Assembly (NCBI GenBank): GCA_015232575.1
Contig: JADFZL010000018.1
Location: forward strand, 1 to 64,000
Length of the DNA: 64,000 bases
Direction of reading: 5' to 3'
Origin: Candidatus Rifleibacteriota bacterium
GTDB taxonomy: Bacteria; Muiribacteriota; Ozemobacteria; Ozemobacterales; Ozemobacteraceae
Below the pieces are notes generated by a model, which saw only the letters and a program-made list of their open reading frames with translations, ran no database searches and was not told where the DNA came from. Both the position numbers and the translations under genes were made by a program. The first letter of the stretch is position 1. Each line of letters begins with the position of its first letter. Shown here in pieces: positions 51,618 to 60,076 of this stretch.

Positions 51618-53732
51618 TCAGCAGGCAGCAAGCTGCTGAGTTGGACGCCTGATCCAGCGACCAAGAGCCTTTTCCGCCAGATTGTCAGGTAGTTCATCGT
51701 AACAAAAAACTTCCATTGTAAATGTCGCCCTGCCCTGCGAAAGCGATCTGATGTGAGTTGAATAACCAAACATCTCGCTCAGAGGAGCATGACAATCAAC
51801 AACTCTAATATCTTCGCGCATTTCAACGTTAATAACTTTTCCCCTTCTGGACTGCATGTTACCGATTATATCGCCCATGTATGCATCAGGGGTTTCAATT
51901 TCAACTTTCATTATCGGCTCAAGAATAACGGGAGACGCTTTTGTCATCGCATCTTTCATAGCATTGAATGCAGCAATTTTAAAGGCAATATCAGATGAAT
52001 CAACATTGTGATATGACCCGCCAAGCAATGTGACTTTAACATCACTGACCGGATAACCTGCCAGAATACCGTCGTTCATTGCGTTTTTGACACCCTGTTC
52101 AATAGATTTAATATACTGACCGGGAATCTCTCCACCAACAACCTTGTTAATAAACTCGTAACCACAGCCTCTTACAACAGGCTCAACTTCGAGAATCACG
52201 TGACCATACTGACCATGACCACCGGTCTGCTTGACGTGCCTGCATTCACCCCTGCCCTTGTTTCTGATGCCTTCTCTGTAGGAAACCTGAGGCTTTCCAA
52301 CTGATGCCTTTACCCCGAACTCTCTGACCACGCGATCAATGATAATTTCGAGGTGCAGTTCTCCCATTCCAGATATCAGACACTCGCCAGTTTCAGAATC
52401 TGTTCTGACTTTAAAGGTAGGATCTTCTTCCTGAAGAGCCTGAAGCACAATCGCCAGTTTACTTAAATCACCCTGAGTAGCTGGTTCAATAGCTACTGAA
52501 ATTACTGTTTCAGGGAAGCTTATTCGTTCAAGTATAACTAAATCTGGCTGACTCGTCAATGTCTCACCCGTACTTATTTTTTTCAGACCTACAACTCCAA
52601 CAATTCGACCCGCTCTGGCGCTGGGAATATCCTGGCGCTGATTGGCATGAAGAAGAAGAATTCTTCCGAGTCGTTCTTTCTCACCGCGAGTTGTGTTATA
52701 AATTGTCGTGCCTGAAGAAATTGTTCCCGAGTAGACTCTTAAGTAGGCTAGTTTTCCAACATGCGGATCAGTAGCAATTTTAAATACCAGTGCAGAGAAT
52801 GGAGCATCTGGATCTGGTTCAATTTCAATCGGCTCACCCGATCTTGGATTAAATCCCTTTACGGCTTTTACATCAAGCGGTGATGGAAGATAATCACATA
52901 CAGCATCAAGTATTGCCTGAACACCCTTGTTCTTGAAAGCAGATCCGCAGAGAACTGGAACGATCTTACCATGAACTGTTGCTTCTCTCAGAGCCTTTTT
53001 AATAAGCGCAATTGAAACTTCGCGTTCATCAAGAAGCCTCTCAAGAATTTCATCATTATAAGATGACAAAGTCTCAAGCAGCGAATTTCTAAGCTCTTTT
53101 GCCTCGTCAATAATATCTTCAGGTATGGTCGTAACTTCGAATTTCACACCCTTGTCTGAATCAGCACTCGCTGACCAGATATGAGCATTCATTTCAACCA
53201 GATCACAGAACCCTGTGAACTTTTCCTCTGAACCAATTGGCATTACGATAGCCACCGGGCAGGAGCCAAGCCTTTCCTTAATCTGACTGACGACGCGCTC
53301 AAAATTTGCACCCGGGCGATCCATTTTGTTTACAAAAGCAATGCGCGGGACACAATATTTATTTGCTTGTCTCCAGACAGTCTCAGATTGAGGCTGAACA
53401 CCTGCCACAGCACAGAACACTACTACCCCGCCATCAAGGACTCTCAAAGAGCGCTCGACTTCGGCAGTAAAATCCACGTGCCCGGGTGTATCTATAATGT
53501 TTATTTCAAAATTGTTCCAAAAACAGGTTGTAGACGCGGAGGTAATTGTAATTCCACGTTCCTGTTCCTGGATCATCCAATCCATAGTGGCAGTTCCCTC
53601 ATGGACCTCTCCCATTTTGTAGCTGCGACCTGTATAATATAATATTCTTTCTGTAGTCGTAGTCTTACCGGCATCAATGTGTGCAATGATGCCGATATTT
53701 CTGATTTTCTTCATTTCTTCGAGGGCTGTCAT
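51618..53732 (-). CDS. fusA: Elongation factor G
   Basis: A 704-residue translocase GTPase. G1 is AHIDAGKTTTTE, the switch I region has RGITITSAS, G3 is DTPGHVDFT, G4 is NKMD and G5 is GSAF. Domains II-V follow in order. It moves tRNA and mRNA through the ribosome. The usual tuf gene does not follow. Confidence 0.97.
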   Translation of the reverse strand: MTALEEMKKIRNIGIIAHIDAGKTTTTERILYYTGRSYKMGEVHEGTATMDWMIQEQERGITITSASTTCFWNNFEINIIDTPGHVDFTAEVERSLRVLDGGVVVFCAVAGVQPQSETVWRQANKYCVPRIAFVNKMDRPGANFERVVSQIKERLGSCPVAIVMPIGSEEKFTGFCDLVEMNAHIWSASADSDKGVKFEVTTIPEDIIDEAKELRNSLLETLSSYNDEILERLLDEREVSIALIKKALREATVHGKIVPVLCGSAFKNKGVQAILDAVCDYLPSPLDVKAVKGFNPRSGEPIEIEPDPDAPFSALVFKIATDPHVGKLAYLRVYSGTISSGTTIYNTTRGEKERLGRILLLHANQRQDIPSARAGRIVGVVGLKKISTGETLTSQPDLVILERISFPETVISVAIEPATQGDLSKLAIVLQALQEEDPTFKVRTDSETGECLISGMGELHLEIIIDRVVREFGVKASVGKPQVSYREGIRNKGRGECRHVKQTGGHGQYGHVILEVEPVVRGCGYEFINKVVGGEIPGQYIKSIEQGVKNAMNDGILAGYPVSDVKVTLLGGSYHNVDSSDIAFKIAAFNAMKDAMTKASPVILEPIMKVEIETPDAYMGDIIGNMQSRRGKVINVEMREDIRVVDCHAPLSEMFGYSTHIRSLSQGRATFTMEVFCYDELPDNLAEKALGRWIRRPTQQLAAC

Positions 53733-53758
53733 GAGAATGCCTTTATTTAATTTTTAAA

Positions 53759-54232
53759 TCAAACTCTGTAGTGAGCGAATGCCTTGTTAGCTTCAGCCAT
53801 ACGATGGACTTCATCACGCTTCTTCATTGTCGCACCGGTATTTTTCAGAATTTCGCCAAGCTCACCGGTAAGGCGTTCCGCCATTGACTTTTCTTTTCTG
53901 GATCTTGAAAATTTCAATATCCATCTGAAGGAAAGTGCTACCGCTCTGTCAGGCTTGACTTCGATAGGAACCTGATAGTTTGCTCCGCCGATTCTTTTGC
54001 TTCTAACTTCAACAATAGGCTTTGACATATCAATTGCTTTCTTGAAGAGCTCAAGCGGATTCTCTCCGTTGTTGTGCTTTGAAAGCTTTTCGATTGCATC
54101 ATAGACTATCCGGCAGGCAGTGTTCTTCTTGCCCGAATACATCAGGCAGTTAACAAAACGTGTAACGAGCTTCGAGTTGTAAAGTGCATCTGGAAGCAAT
54201 TCTCTTTTTGATACATGACCGCGACGTGGCAT
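53759..54232 (-). CDS. rpsG: Ribosomal protein S7
   Basis: A 157-residue S7 that starts assembly of the 30S head and, in many bacteria, represses the str operon. KLVTRFVNCLMYSGKKNTA and RRIGGANYQVPIEV-like core plus RMAEANKAFAHYR at the end are conserved. It lies 15 nt after rpsL. Confidence 0.97.
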   Translation of the reverse strand: MPRRGHVSKRELLPDALYNSKLVTRFVNCLMYSGKKNTACRIVYDAIEKLSKHNNGENPLELFKKAIDMSKPIVEVRSKRIGGANYQVPIEVKPDRAVALSFRWILKFSRSRKEKSMAERLTGELGEILKNTGATMKKRDEVHRMAEANKAFAHYRV

Positions 54233-54247
54233 AACCGATCGTCCTCC

Positions 54248-54622
54248 TTATTTCTTGGGTCTCTTTGCGCCGTATTTCGACCGACTCTGTTTGCGATTGG
54301 CAACGCCAGCGCAATCCAGTGCACCGCGAACGATATGATAACGAACGCCGGGCAAATCTTTAACGCGGCCTCCGCGGATAAGTACAACCGAGTGCTCCTG
54401 AAGGTTATGACCGACACCAGGGATATAAGCGGTTACTTCGGTCTTATTTGTCAGGCGGACGCGGGCGATTTTCCGCAACGCCGAGTTTGGTTTCTTTGGG
54501 GTGGTTGTTTTTACAACTGTGCAAACCCCACGCTTCTGTGGACAACATGATAACGCCGGAGAAGACGATTTATACTTAACCGCTACTCTAGCTTTCCTGA
54601 TCAATTGATTAATGGTGGGCAC
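54248..54622 (-). CDS. rpsL: Ribosomal protein S12
   Basis: A 124-residue S12 of the decoding centre. PTINQLIRKARVAVKYKS, the TPKKPNSALRKIARVRLTNK loop and RGGRVKDLPGVRYHIVRGAL are conserved, so the protein should be normal. The start codon is GTG, with AAGGAAGG about 9 nt upstream. It is the first gene of the 19-kb ribosomal transcription unit. Confidence 0.97.
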   Translation of the reverse strand: MPTINQLIRKARVAVKYKSSSPALSCCPQKRGVCTVVKTTTPKKPNSALRKIARVRLTNKTEVTAYIPGVGHNLQEHSVVLIRGGRVKDLPGVRYHIVRGALDCAGVANRKQSRSKYGAKRPKK

Positions 54623-54926
54623 CTGTCTACACCTTCCTTAGTAAAATTTAAGGTTACACTATAACCTCGACTGCGATCCATATTCAGATGGTGAATCTTG
54701 ATAATACCATAAGAACTGCACCTTGTCAATGTACAATTATAAAAAAGTTTGTTACAGTGAAGTTTCTTAAAGACTTCTTTCATTCGGTTCAAATCTTGAA
54801 CCTTCCTTTAACCTTCAGCAGCAACGGTTTCACATACTTTTAACGGTTTTTCACTGAAACCTTTTCTCTTTCTTGAATTTTAACTTAAATTCTAATAAAA
54901 TGGATACCTCAAAGGAAACATTATAT
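54623..54926. other. Divergent control region between rpsL and the flavoprotein gene
   Basis: It holds the rpsL promoter (54701-54729, minus). In the rpsL leader there are two small inverted repeats: GGTTATAGTGTAACC and CCTTAAATTTTACTAAGG, the second next to the rpsL ribosome site. They could serve feedback control, but this is speculative. On the plus side AAAGGAAAC precedes the flavoprotein ATG. Confidence 0.5.
54701..54729 (-). promoter_or_regulatory. Main promoter of the ribosomal protein operon
   Basis: On the minus strand, TTGACA (54729-54724), a 17-nt spacer and TATTAT (54706-54701): a near-consensus sigma70 promoter about 80 nt before the rpsL start. No comparable promoter is seen farther down the ribosomal array. 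Confidence 0.85.
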
Positions 54927-56177
54927 ATGAATGATATTAAATACGACCTTATTGTTTGCGGTGCAGGCCCTGCTGGCTCTTCTGCTGCAATTTTTGCTGC
55001 TGAAAAAGGTCTGAAAGTTTTGATTATCGATAAATCTTCTTTTCCACGGGAAAAACCTTGTGGAGGCGGCATGCCTCATTCTGTAATGAATTATTTTCCG
55101 AAACTTTCATGGGATGATGTTATCGAACAAAAAGTCACTTTCATGAGTCACTCACATAATTTTTCAGATTCACAGAAACACAGTTTTTCGAAAAGTGGTT
55201 CTGATGATTCGATAATAATGGTTTCAAGAAAAAAGTTTGACCTGGAGCTTCTCGATTATTCAAAAAAATCTGGCGTTAAATTTCTTCATAAAACTACGAT
55301 TGAGACAATCGACGAAAGTAATAATATTCTTAAACTATTTTTACGATCATCTGATGGTACGACAAGAATTCTGAATTCTGATTTCCTTATAATTGCAGAT
55401 GGAGCATCTGGCAATACAAGAAAAATTGCTGGTTTTTCTGACACTTATCCTCTTGCCGTTGCACTTGAATTTGATTTTCCAGTAGATTGGCGTGCTGCCA
55501 ATTTTTCAAGCGATACTCTTTTCCTTGATTATTCGCTTCAATCTGGCTATTTGTGGGCATTTCCAAAAAAGGAGGCAGTCAACATTGGCGGTGGGATTTT
55601 TCTCCCTTTTTTGCCCGGAAATGTAAATAAATGCGAGTGCAAAAAACTTATAAATAATAGTATTCAAAAATACCTTTCATTTTTTAAATCAAAAGGCATT
55701 TTTTCTCTTATCTCTGATACTTGTACTAAATCAGAAACACTCACCACTCCTGAAGGTGATTTCAAATATCATGCGTGGATGCTTCCTTTATATGACAAGT
55801 ACAGAAAACTCAATAACAAATCAGGTCGCATAATTCTTTGCGGAGACTCAGCAGGTCTGATAAACCCATTTTTTGGAGATGGGCTTTTAAATTCAATAAA
55901 AAGCTCTTCAATTGCTGTGCATTCAATATTAGAAACCAATTCCTGCAAATACTCAGACGCAATTTATGAAGCGCTTGGAAAAACAATGTGCTCAAGCTTC
56001 AGGCTGGCTTCGATTTTTTATCGATGGCCGGAATTTTTCTTCAAGCATTTTGTAACTCGTCATTCGGCAACCGAAGTCGCATATAAAATGCTATCCGGAA
56101 CAATGAATTCAGAAGTAATTATTGAAAAGATAAAAAGGAAATACGGTAGATTCTTACCTGGCTTCAGCTCTTTCTAA
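54927..56177 (+). CDS. Geranylgeranyl reductase-family FAD oxidoreductase
   Basis: A 416-residue flavoprotein from ATG 54927 (AAAGGAAAC upstream). The FAD site opens DLIVCGAGPAGSSAAIFAAE. FPREKPCGGGMP is the family's PxxKxCGGG motif, and RIILCGDSAGLINPFFGDGL is the second FAD contact. Family members reduce double bonds of isoprenoid chains, for example in quinones or lipids. The substrate here is not known. It is divergent from rpsL and monocistronic. Confidence 0.85.
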   Translation: MNDIKYDLIVCGAGPAGSSAAIFAAEKGLKVLIIDKSSFPREKPCGGGMPHSVMNYFPKLSWDDVIEQKVTFMSHSHNFSDSQKHSFSKSGSDDSIIMVSRKKFDLELLDYSKKSGVKFLHKTTIETIDESNNILKLFLRSSDGTTRILNSDFLIIADGASGNTRKIAGFSDTYPLAVALEFDFPVDWRAANFSSDTLFLDYSLQSGYLWAFPKKEAVNIGGGIFLPFLPGNVNKCECKKLINNSIQKYLSFFKSKGIFSLISDTCTKSETLTTPEGDFKYHAWMLPLYDKYRKLNNKSGRIILCGDSAGLINPFFGDGLLNSIKSSSIAVHSILETNSCKYSDAIYEALGKTMCSSFRLASIFYRWPEFFFKHFVTRHSATEVAYKMLSGTMNSEVIIEKIKRKYGRFLPGFSSF

Positions 56178-56450
56178 CAAAAGAAAAGACAAGATTTTTG
56201 TCCGCAGATTATGCAGATTTTCAAGATTTTAGATATAAGATTTGGGATTTTTAGATTGAGGATTGAAGATTATTGTGTTGAGATTCTGGATTGGAGAATT
56301 TGGAGATTTCTTTTCTTGAAAAACCAACTTTCACTTTATTTGCTGTTCAAATTTGAGATTGCTTGCAAATTATAAGTAATCTTTGTATAGTGCTATCGTT
56401 TAACAATACACTGGAGATGGCTTCTTCAGTAAAATTTCCGGGAGACTAAA
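56178..56450. other. Intergenic region with repeats and a promoter
   Basis: A family C unit (CCGCAGATTATGCAGATTTT near 56200), a run of degenerate GATT/AGATT words to about 56320, then a partial family B hairpin (TTTGAGATTGCTTGCAAATT) overlapping the promoter at 56363-56391. GGGAG at about 56440 is the ribosome site of the next gene. Confidence 0.5.
56363..56391 (+). promoter_or_regulatory. Sigma70-like promoter of the dehydrogenase/kinase pair
   Basis: TTGCAA at 56363-56368, a 17-nt spacer and TATAGT at 56386-56391, about 60 nt before the dehydrogenase ATG. Two of the boxes differ from consensus at one or two positions. Confidence 0.65.
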
Positions 56451-57518
56451 ATGCATACATTTACATCAATGAAACAATCGGGATTGGAACAACTGGTATT
56501 TTTCAATGAAGAATCTGTAAATCTGAAAGGCATTCTGGCAATTCATAACAGCCTTCTTGGCCCCGCCATAGGCGGCGTTCGAATGATGGAATACGCCGAT
56601 GAAGAGTCCATGTTTAAAGATGCTGTCGATCTTGCACATGAAATGACGCTTAGAACAGCTCTTTCTGACTGCGACCTCGGCGGAGGTAGTGCGGTGCTTT
56701 TCGGAAGCCCAAAAGACAAAGACGAGGCTTATTTCAGAGCTTTTGGCAGACTTCTGAACCGTTTATCAGGACAGTTTCTGGTTGTCATGGAAGTAGGGAC
56801 AAACAGCCGTGATCTGATGAACATCAAACGTGAAACCGACTATGTCTATGCATTACCGGAAGCTTTCGGCGGAATCGCCGACGCTACGGAAATCACAGCT
56901 GAAGGTATAATGCTGGGAATAAAAGCCTCTGTTAAACAGATTTTTGGCAATACCAGCCTTGATGGCCTTACATGCCTTGTTCAAGGTGTCGGAAGACTTG
57001 GTTCAACTCTTGTAAGAATGCTTGTTGACGCAAAAGCCAGATTGATCGTAACTGATAAGAATTATGACAAAATAAAAAACATTCAGGACAAATTTCCGAG
57101 CGTTGCAATGATTCAACCAGGCGAAATTATCGATAAAAAATGCGACCTTATTATTCCATGTGCCATGGGAAACCTTGTTACAGAAAGCAACGTCGATCGA
57201 CTGAAATGCAGAATAATCGCGGGCGGAGCCAGTAACATCCTTCCGAATGCCGATGTTGCCGACATGCTGCATAAAAAAGGAGTCATTTACACGCCGCACT
57301 TCATAATTGATTCCGGCGAACTCATTCAGGCTGACTACGAGATAAAGAAACGCCCAAAATCACTTCTCGGCGGAGCAATACAGGAAATTTATTCCCGCAC
57401 AATTTCCCTTCTTGAAATGTCGGTTGAACGAAAAGAAGCTCCAACCCGAACAGCTCTGAGGCTTGCAGGTGAAAGGCTTACTAAAATTGCAGGCATCGGC
57501 AAAAGCGTCAGATTCTGA
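56451..57518 (+). CDS. Leucine dehydrogenase homologue lacking catalytic lysines
   Basis: A 355-residue protein of the Glu/Leu/Phe/Val dehydrogenase family. The substrate domain has GPAIGGVRMMEYA and the Rossmann domain LVQGVGRLGSTLV. Positions that are Lys in active enzymes are changed: Lys68 is Arg (MTLR), catalytic Lys80 is Ser (GGGS), and the Asp near 115 is Glu (VMEVGT). The fold looks intact, so it may bind a branched-chain amino or keto acid or NAD without normal oxidative deamination, or work by another mechanism. It is followed after 11 nt by butyrate kinase, a pairing typical of branched-chain amino acid degradation. Confidence 0.8.
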   Translation: MHTFTSMKQSGLEQLVFFNEESVNLKGILAIHNSLLGPAIGGVRMMEYADEESMFKDAVDLAHEMTLRTALSDCDLGGGSAVLFGSPKDKDEAYFRAFGRLLNRLSGQFLVVMEVGTNSRDLMNIKRETDYVYALPEAFGGIADATEITAEGIMLGIKASVKQIFGNTSLDGLTCLVQGVGRLGSTLVRMLVDAKARLIVTDKNYDKIKNIQDKFPSVAMIQPGEIIDKKCDLIIPCAMGNLVTESNVDRLKCRIIAGGASNILPNADVADMLHKKGVIYTPHFIIDSGELIQADYEIKKRPKSLLGGAIQEIYSRTISLLEMSVERKEAPTRTALRLAGERLTKIAGIGKSVRF

Positions 57519-57529
57519 GAGGAAAAATA

Positions 57530-59548
57530 ATGAATCAGGAAAAAAACTACTTAATTCTGGTTATTAATCCAGGGTCTACATCTACAAAAATTGCTATCTT
57601 TGAAAATGAGAAATGCAAATACGAAAAGTCCCTTCGACACTCAACGACCGAACTTGAAAAATTCGAAAAAATCTGGGACCAATACGAATTCCGAAAGAAA
57701 GAAATCCTTGCATTTCTTCATTCGCAGGGCTTTGACCTGAGCAAACTTAGTTGCGTTGTCGGAAGAGGTGGACTTCTCAAACCCATAGAAGGCGGAACAT
57801 ACAAAATCGATCAGCGAATGATCGCCGACCTGCGAAGAGGCGTCCAGGGACAACATGCATCTAATCTTGGCGGAGTTCTTGCCTTTGGAATCGGCTGGGA
57901 TTACAGCATTCCTTCGTTTATTGTTGATCCGCCGGCTGTTGACGAATTTGACCCGATTTCCCGTATATCTGGATTAGCAGAAATTCCGCGCACAAGCCTG
58001 TTTCACGCGCTGAATATAAAAGCCACTGCAAGAAAAGCTGCCAGAGATATGCATAAGACCATAGAAGATCTTAACCTTATCATTGCACATCTTGGTGGCG
58101 GCATAACAATTGCTGCAATGAGAAAAGGCAGAGTAATTGACTCAAATAATGGAATTGGCGAAGGCCCGTTTTCTCCTGAGAGAACTGGCGCATTGCCTCT
58201 CACCCTCTTTGTAGACATGTGCTTTTCCGGCAAATATGACAAAAAAACAATTATGAAAAAATTGGCCGGTCAGGGCGGACTTGTAAGCTATCTGAATACC
58301 AACAACGCCAGCGAAGTACAATCGCTTATTCGAGCTGGAAACGCAAAAGCCAAGTTGGTTTTTGAAGCCATGGCATATCAGATATCCTGTGAAATAGCCG
58401 CCAGATCAGTTGCACTTTATGGAAAGCTTGATGCAATTATTTTGACTGGTGGAATGGCACACGTTGATCTTCTGACCACACTCATCAAGGAACGATGCAG
58501 CTTTCTTGGAAATATACTTGTTTATCCGGGCGAAGATGAACTCGAAGCCCTCGCTCTTGGCGGATTACGCGTTCTCAAAGGTGAGGAAACCGCGAAAATA
58601 TACGATGTTGAGAAAAAAACCGTCGGAATATTCTTTCATGACCAGCTTGCCGAATATGATCAGACAATTGAAGTCATCGAAACACGCTTCAGAGAACTTG
58701 GCTTCAGATTCAGACAACAGGACGAAAACTTTGAACTGCTTATTCGCAACTGCAAGGGAAATTCAGTGCGAATGCATGATGTAATCGAAGAGTTTCTTTC
58801 AAGAAAAGTAGATCTGATAATTGCTCTCGGCTCACCGGCAGCGTATGCAACAAAACTCTATCTCAAGGGAAAAGATGTTCCAGTGCTTTGTACTGCCTGC
58901 TTTGACCCCGTTGTAATGGGACTGATGGAAAGTTATGGCGGCTCAGACAACAACATTACCGGAACTTCGTACCGAATCAATATTGAAACACAGATCAAAA
59001 AAGGCATTTTGAGTCTGATGCCCAATCTGAAGCGACTTGGAGTCGTTTATAAAACAGGCGAACTTCAATCTGAAATTCAACTTGATGAGGCAACCGATGT
59101 CACTGAACGCCTGGGAATAACTCTTGTAAAATTTGATGCGCAGAATCCTGGCGATTTGAAAGATGCAGAAGAATTTTTCCGAGAAAACAATGTTGAGGCA
59201 GTACTTCTAGTTGCAGACACAACACTTGCAAGCGCGGATGAGCTGTCTCTGCAACACATTGTATCCAATTTCCCAACCACATGCACACTTAAATCGGTAT
59301 TACGCAAAGGCGGACTGGTCGGAGTAATTGCCGACTGGACAACTATTAACCGCAAAGCTACCGATATGATTGTTCAGATGCTTGAAGGAACACCTCCATC
59401 ATCAATATCTGTCGTGAAAGACACCGAAGCAAAAGTATATGTGAATGCGAAAACTCTAAAAAAATTCAACATGACTGACAGACAGGAATTTATGAATTCA
59501 GTTGATGAAATACTATTCAAAGAAGAATCAGAAGGCGAAAATGTTTAA
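57530..59548 (+). CDS. buk: Butyrate kinase fused to an ABC-type substrate-binding domain
   Basis: A 672-residue fusion. Residues 1-355 are butyrate/branched-chain-fatty-acid kinase of the ASKHA fold (NPGSTSTKIAIFENEK, GRGGLLKPIEGGTYKI, HLGGGITIAAM, ILTGGMAHVD). Residues about 372-650 resemble an ABC_sub_bind/TrpX-type binding protein (KTVGIFFHDQ, ALGSPAAYATKLYL, LGVVYKTGELQSE, AVLLVADTTL). It has no signal peptide, so this binding domain is cytoplasmic. I infer a ligand-sensing or regulatory role for it. No branched-chain ketoacid dehydrogenase or phosphotransbutyrylase gene is near. The gene follows the dehydrogenase homologue by 11 nt. Confidence 0.88.
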   Translation: MNQEKNYLILVINPGSTSTKIAIFENEKCKYEKSLRHSTTELEKFEKIWDQYEFRKKEILAFLHSQGFDLSKLSCVVGRGGLLKPIEGGTYKIDQRMIADLRRGVQGQHASNLGGVLAFGIGWDYSIPSFIVDPPAVDEFDPISRISGLAEIPRTSLFHALNIKATARKAARDMHKTIEDLNLIIAHLGGGITIAAMRKGRVIDSNNGIGEGPFSPERTGALPLTLFVDMCFSGKYDKKTIMKKLAGQGGLVSYLNTNNASEVQSLIRAGNAKAKLVFEAMAYQISCEIAARSVALYGKLDAIILTGGMAHVDLLTTLIKERCSFLGNILVYPGEDELEALALGGLRVLKGEETAKIYDVEKKTVGIFFHDQLAEYDQTIEVIETRFRELGFRFRQQDENFELLIRNCKGNSVRMHDVIEEFLSRKVDLIIALGSPAAYATKLYLKGKDVPVLCTACFDPVVMGLMESYGGSDNNITGTSYRINIETQIKKGILSLMPNLKRLGVVYKTGELQSEIQLDEATDVTERLGITLVKFDAQNPGDLKDAEEFFRENNVEAVLLVADTTLASADELSLQHIVSNFPTTCTLKSVLRKGGLVGVIADWTTINRKATDMIVQMLEGTPPSSISVVKDTEAKVYVNAKTLKKFNMTDRQEFMNSVDEILFKEESEGENV

Positions 59549-59650
59549 CTTGATAAGCAAACAGAACTCAAGATTTAACCACGGAAAACACAGAATAACA
59601 CGGAATTTAACTTAGAAGAATATTTATTATTCTGTTTGAACTCGAAAAGC

Positions 59651-59692
59651 GCCCCCAACGGCTATTAAAACCACCCCCAGGGGGCATTTTAT
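59651..59692 (+). terminator. Probable intrinsic terminator after buk
   Basis: GCCCCC (59651-59656) pairs with GGGGGC (59680-59685), a second CCCCCAGGGGG palindrome overlaps it, and ATTTTATT follows. It lies 100 nt after the buk stop. Confidence 0.55.
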
Positions 59693-59743
59693 TAAATCCA
59701 CAACAACGTCACTGTGCATACTCGCTAAGACGTGGTTTTGCTA

Positions 59744-59840
59744 TCATTTCGACCGAAGGGAGAAATCTGGTGTCTTCCACTTCGAAGTAGCAGATTGTTT
59801 ATATGACCCTATCGAGATCTCTCCCTTTGGCCGAGATGAC
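59744..59840. repeat. Dispersed repeat family A, copy 5
   Basis: ATCATTTCGACCGAAGGGAG then GAGATCTCTCCCTTTGGCCG and AGATGAC. The two halves are near reverse complements, giving a palindrome with a 50-nt centre. Confidence 0.75.
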
Positions 59841-59875
59841 AACCACCCTCAAGTTCTACATTTCATTAAACAGCA

Positions 59876-59925
59876 GAAGCCGCTTCCAACCGCTTGCTAA
59901 CAACGCGGCAAGATGCCGCGTCTAC
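59876..59925. repeat. Dispersed repeat family D, copy 1
   Basis: GAAGCCGCTTCCAACCGCTT followed by a short variable part and GCAAGATGCCGCGTCTAC. A second copy lies at 63012-63061 with the same ends. Confidence 0.8.
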
Positions 59926-60076
59926 GAATTCCCCCGAAATATTGAGTTGATAAAAAAATCTCAAATCCTGAATCTCCGTGTAATTCCGTGGTAAAAAATC
60001 TTGTCTTTCCTTGTCTTTCCCTGGTTTTTCAAAGCAGTTTTTGAAAAGCCGCAGAATATGTTTCTCGCATATATTC

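Larger units (their letters stand above)
59577..59995. repeat. ACCACGGAA inverted pair (family E)
   Basis: ACCACGGAAAACACAGAATA at about 59577 and its near reverse complement TCCGTGTAATTCCGTGGT at about 59975-59993 bound this intergenic region. Similar ACCACGGAATTACACGGA sequences are common dispersed repeats of environmental bacteria. Confidence 0.6.
59549..60076. other. Convergent intergenic region full of dispersed repeats
   Basis: No gene is seen. In order: an ACCACGGAAAACACAGAATA unit at about 59577, a terminator-like hairpin (59651-59692), a family A copy (59744-59840), a family D copy (59876-59925), and CTCCGTGTAATTCCGTGGT near 59974, the reverse complement of the first unit. The outer two form an inverted pair about 400 nt apart, enclosing the rest. 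Confidence 0.65.
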
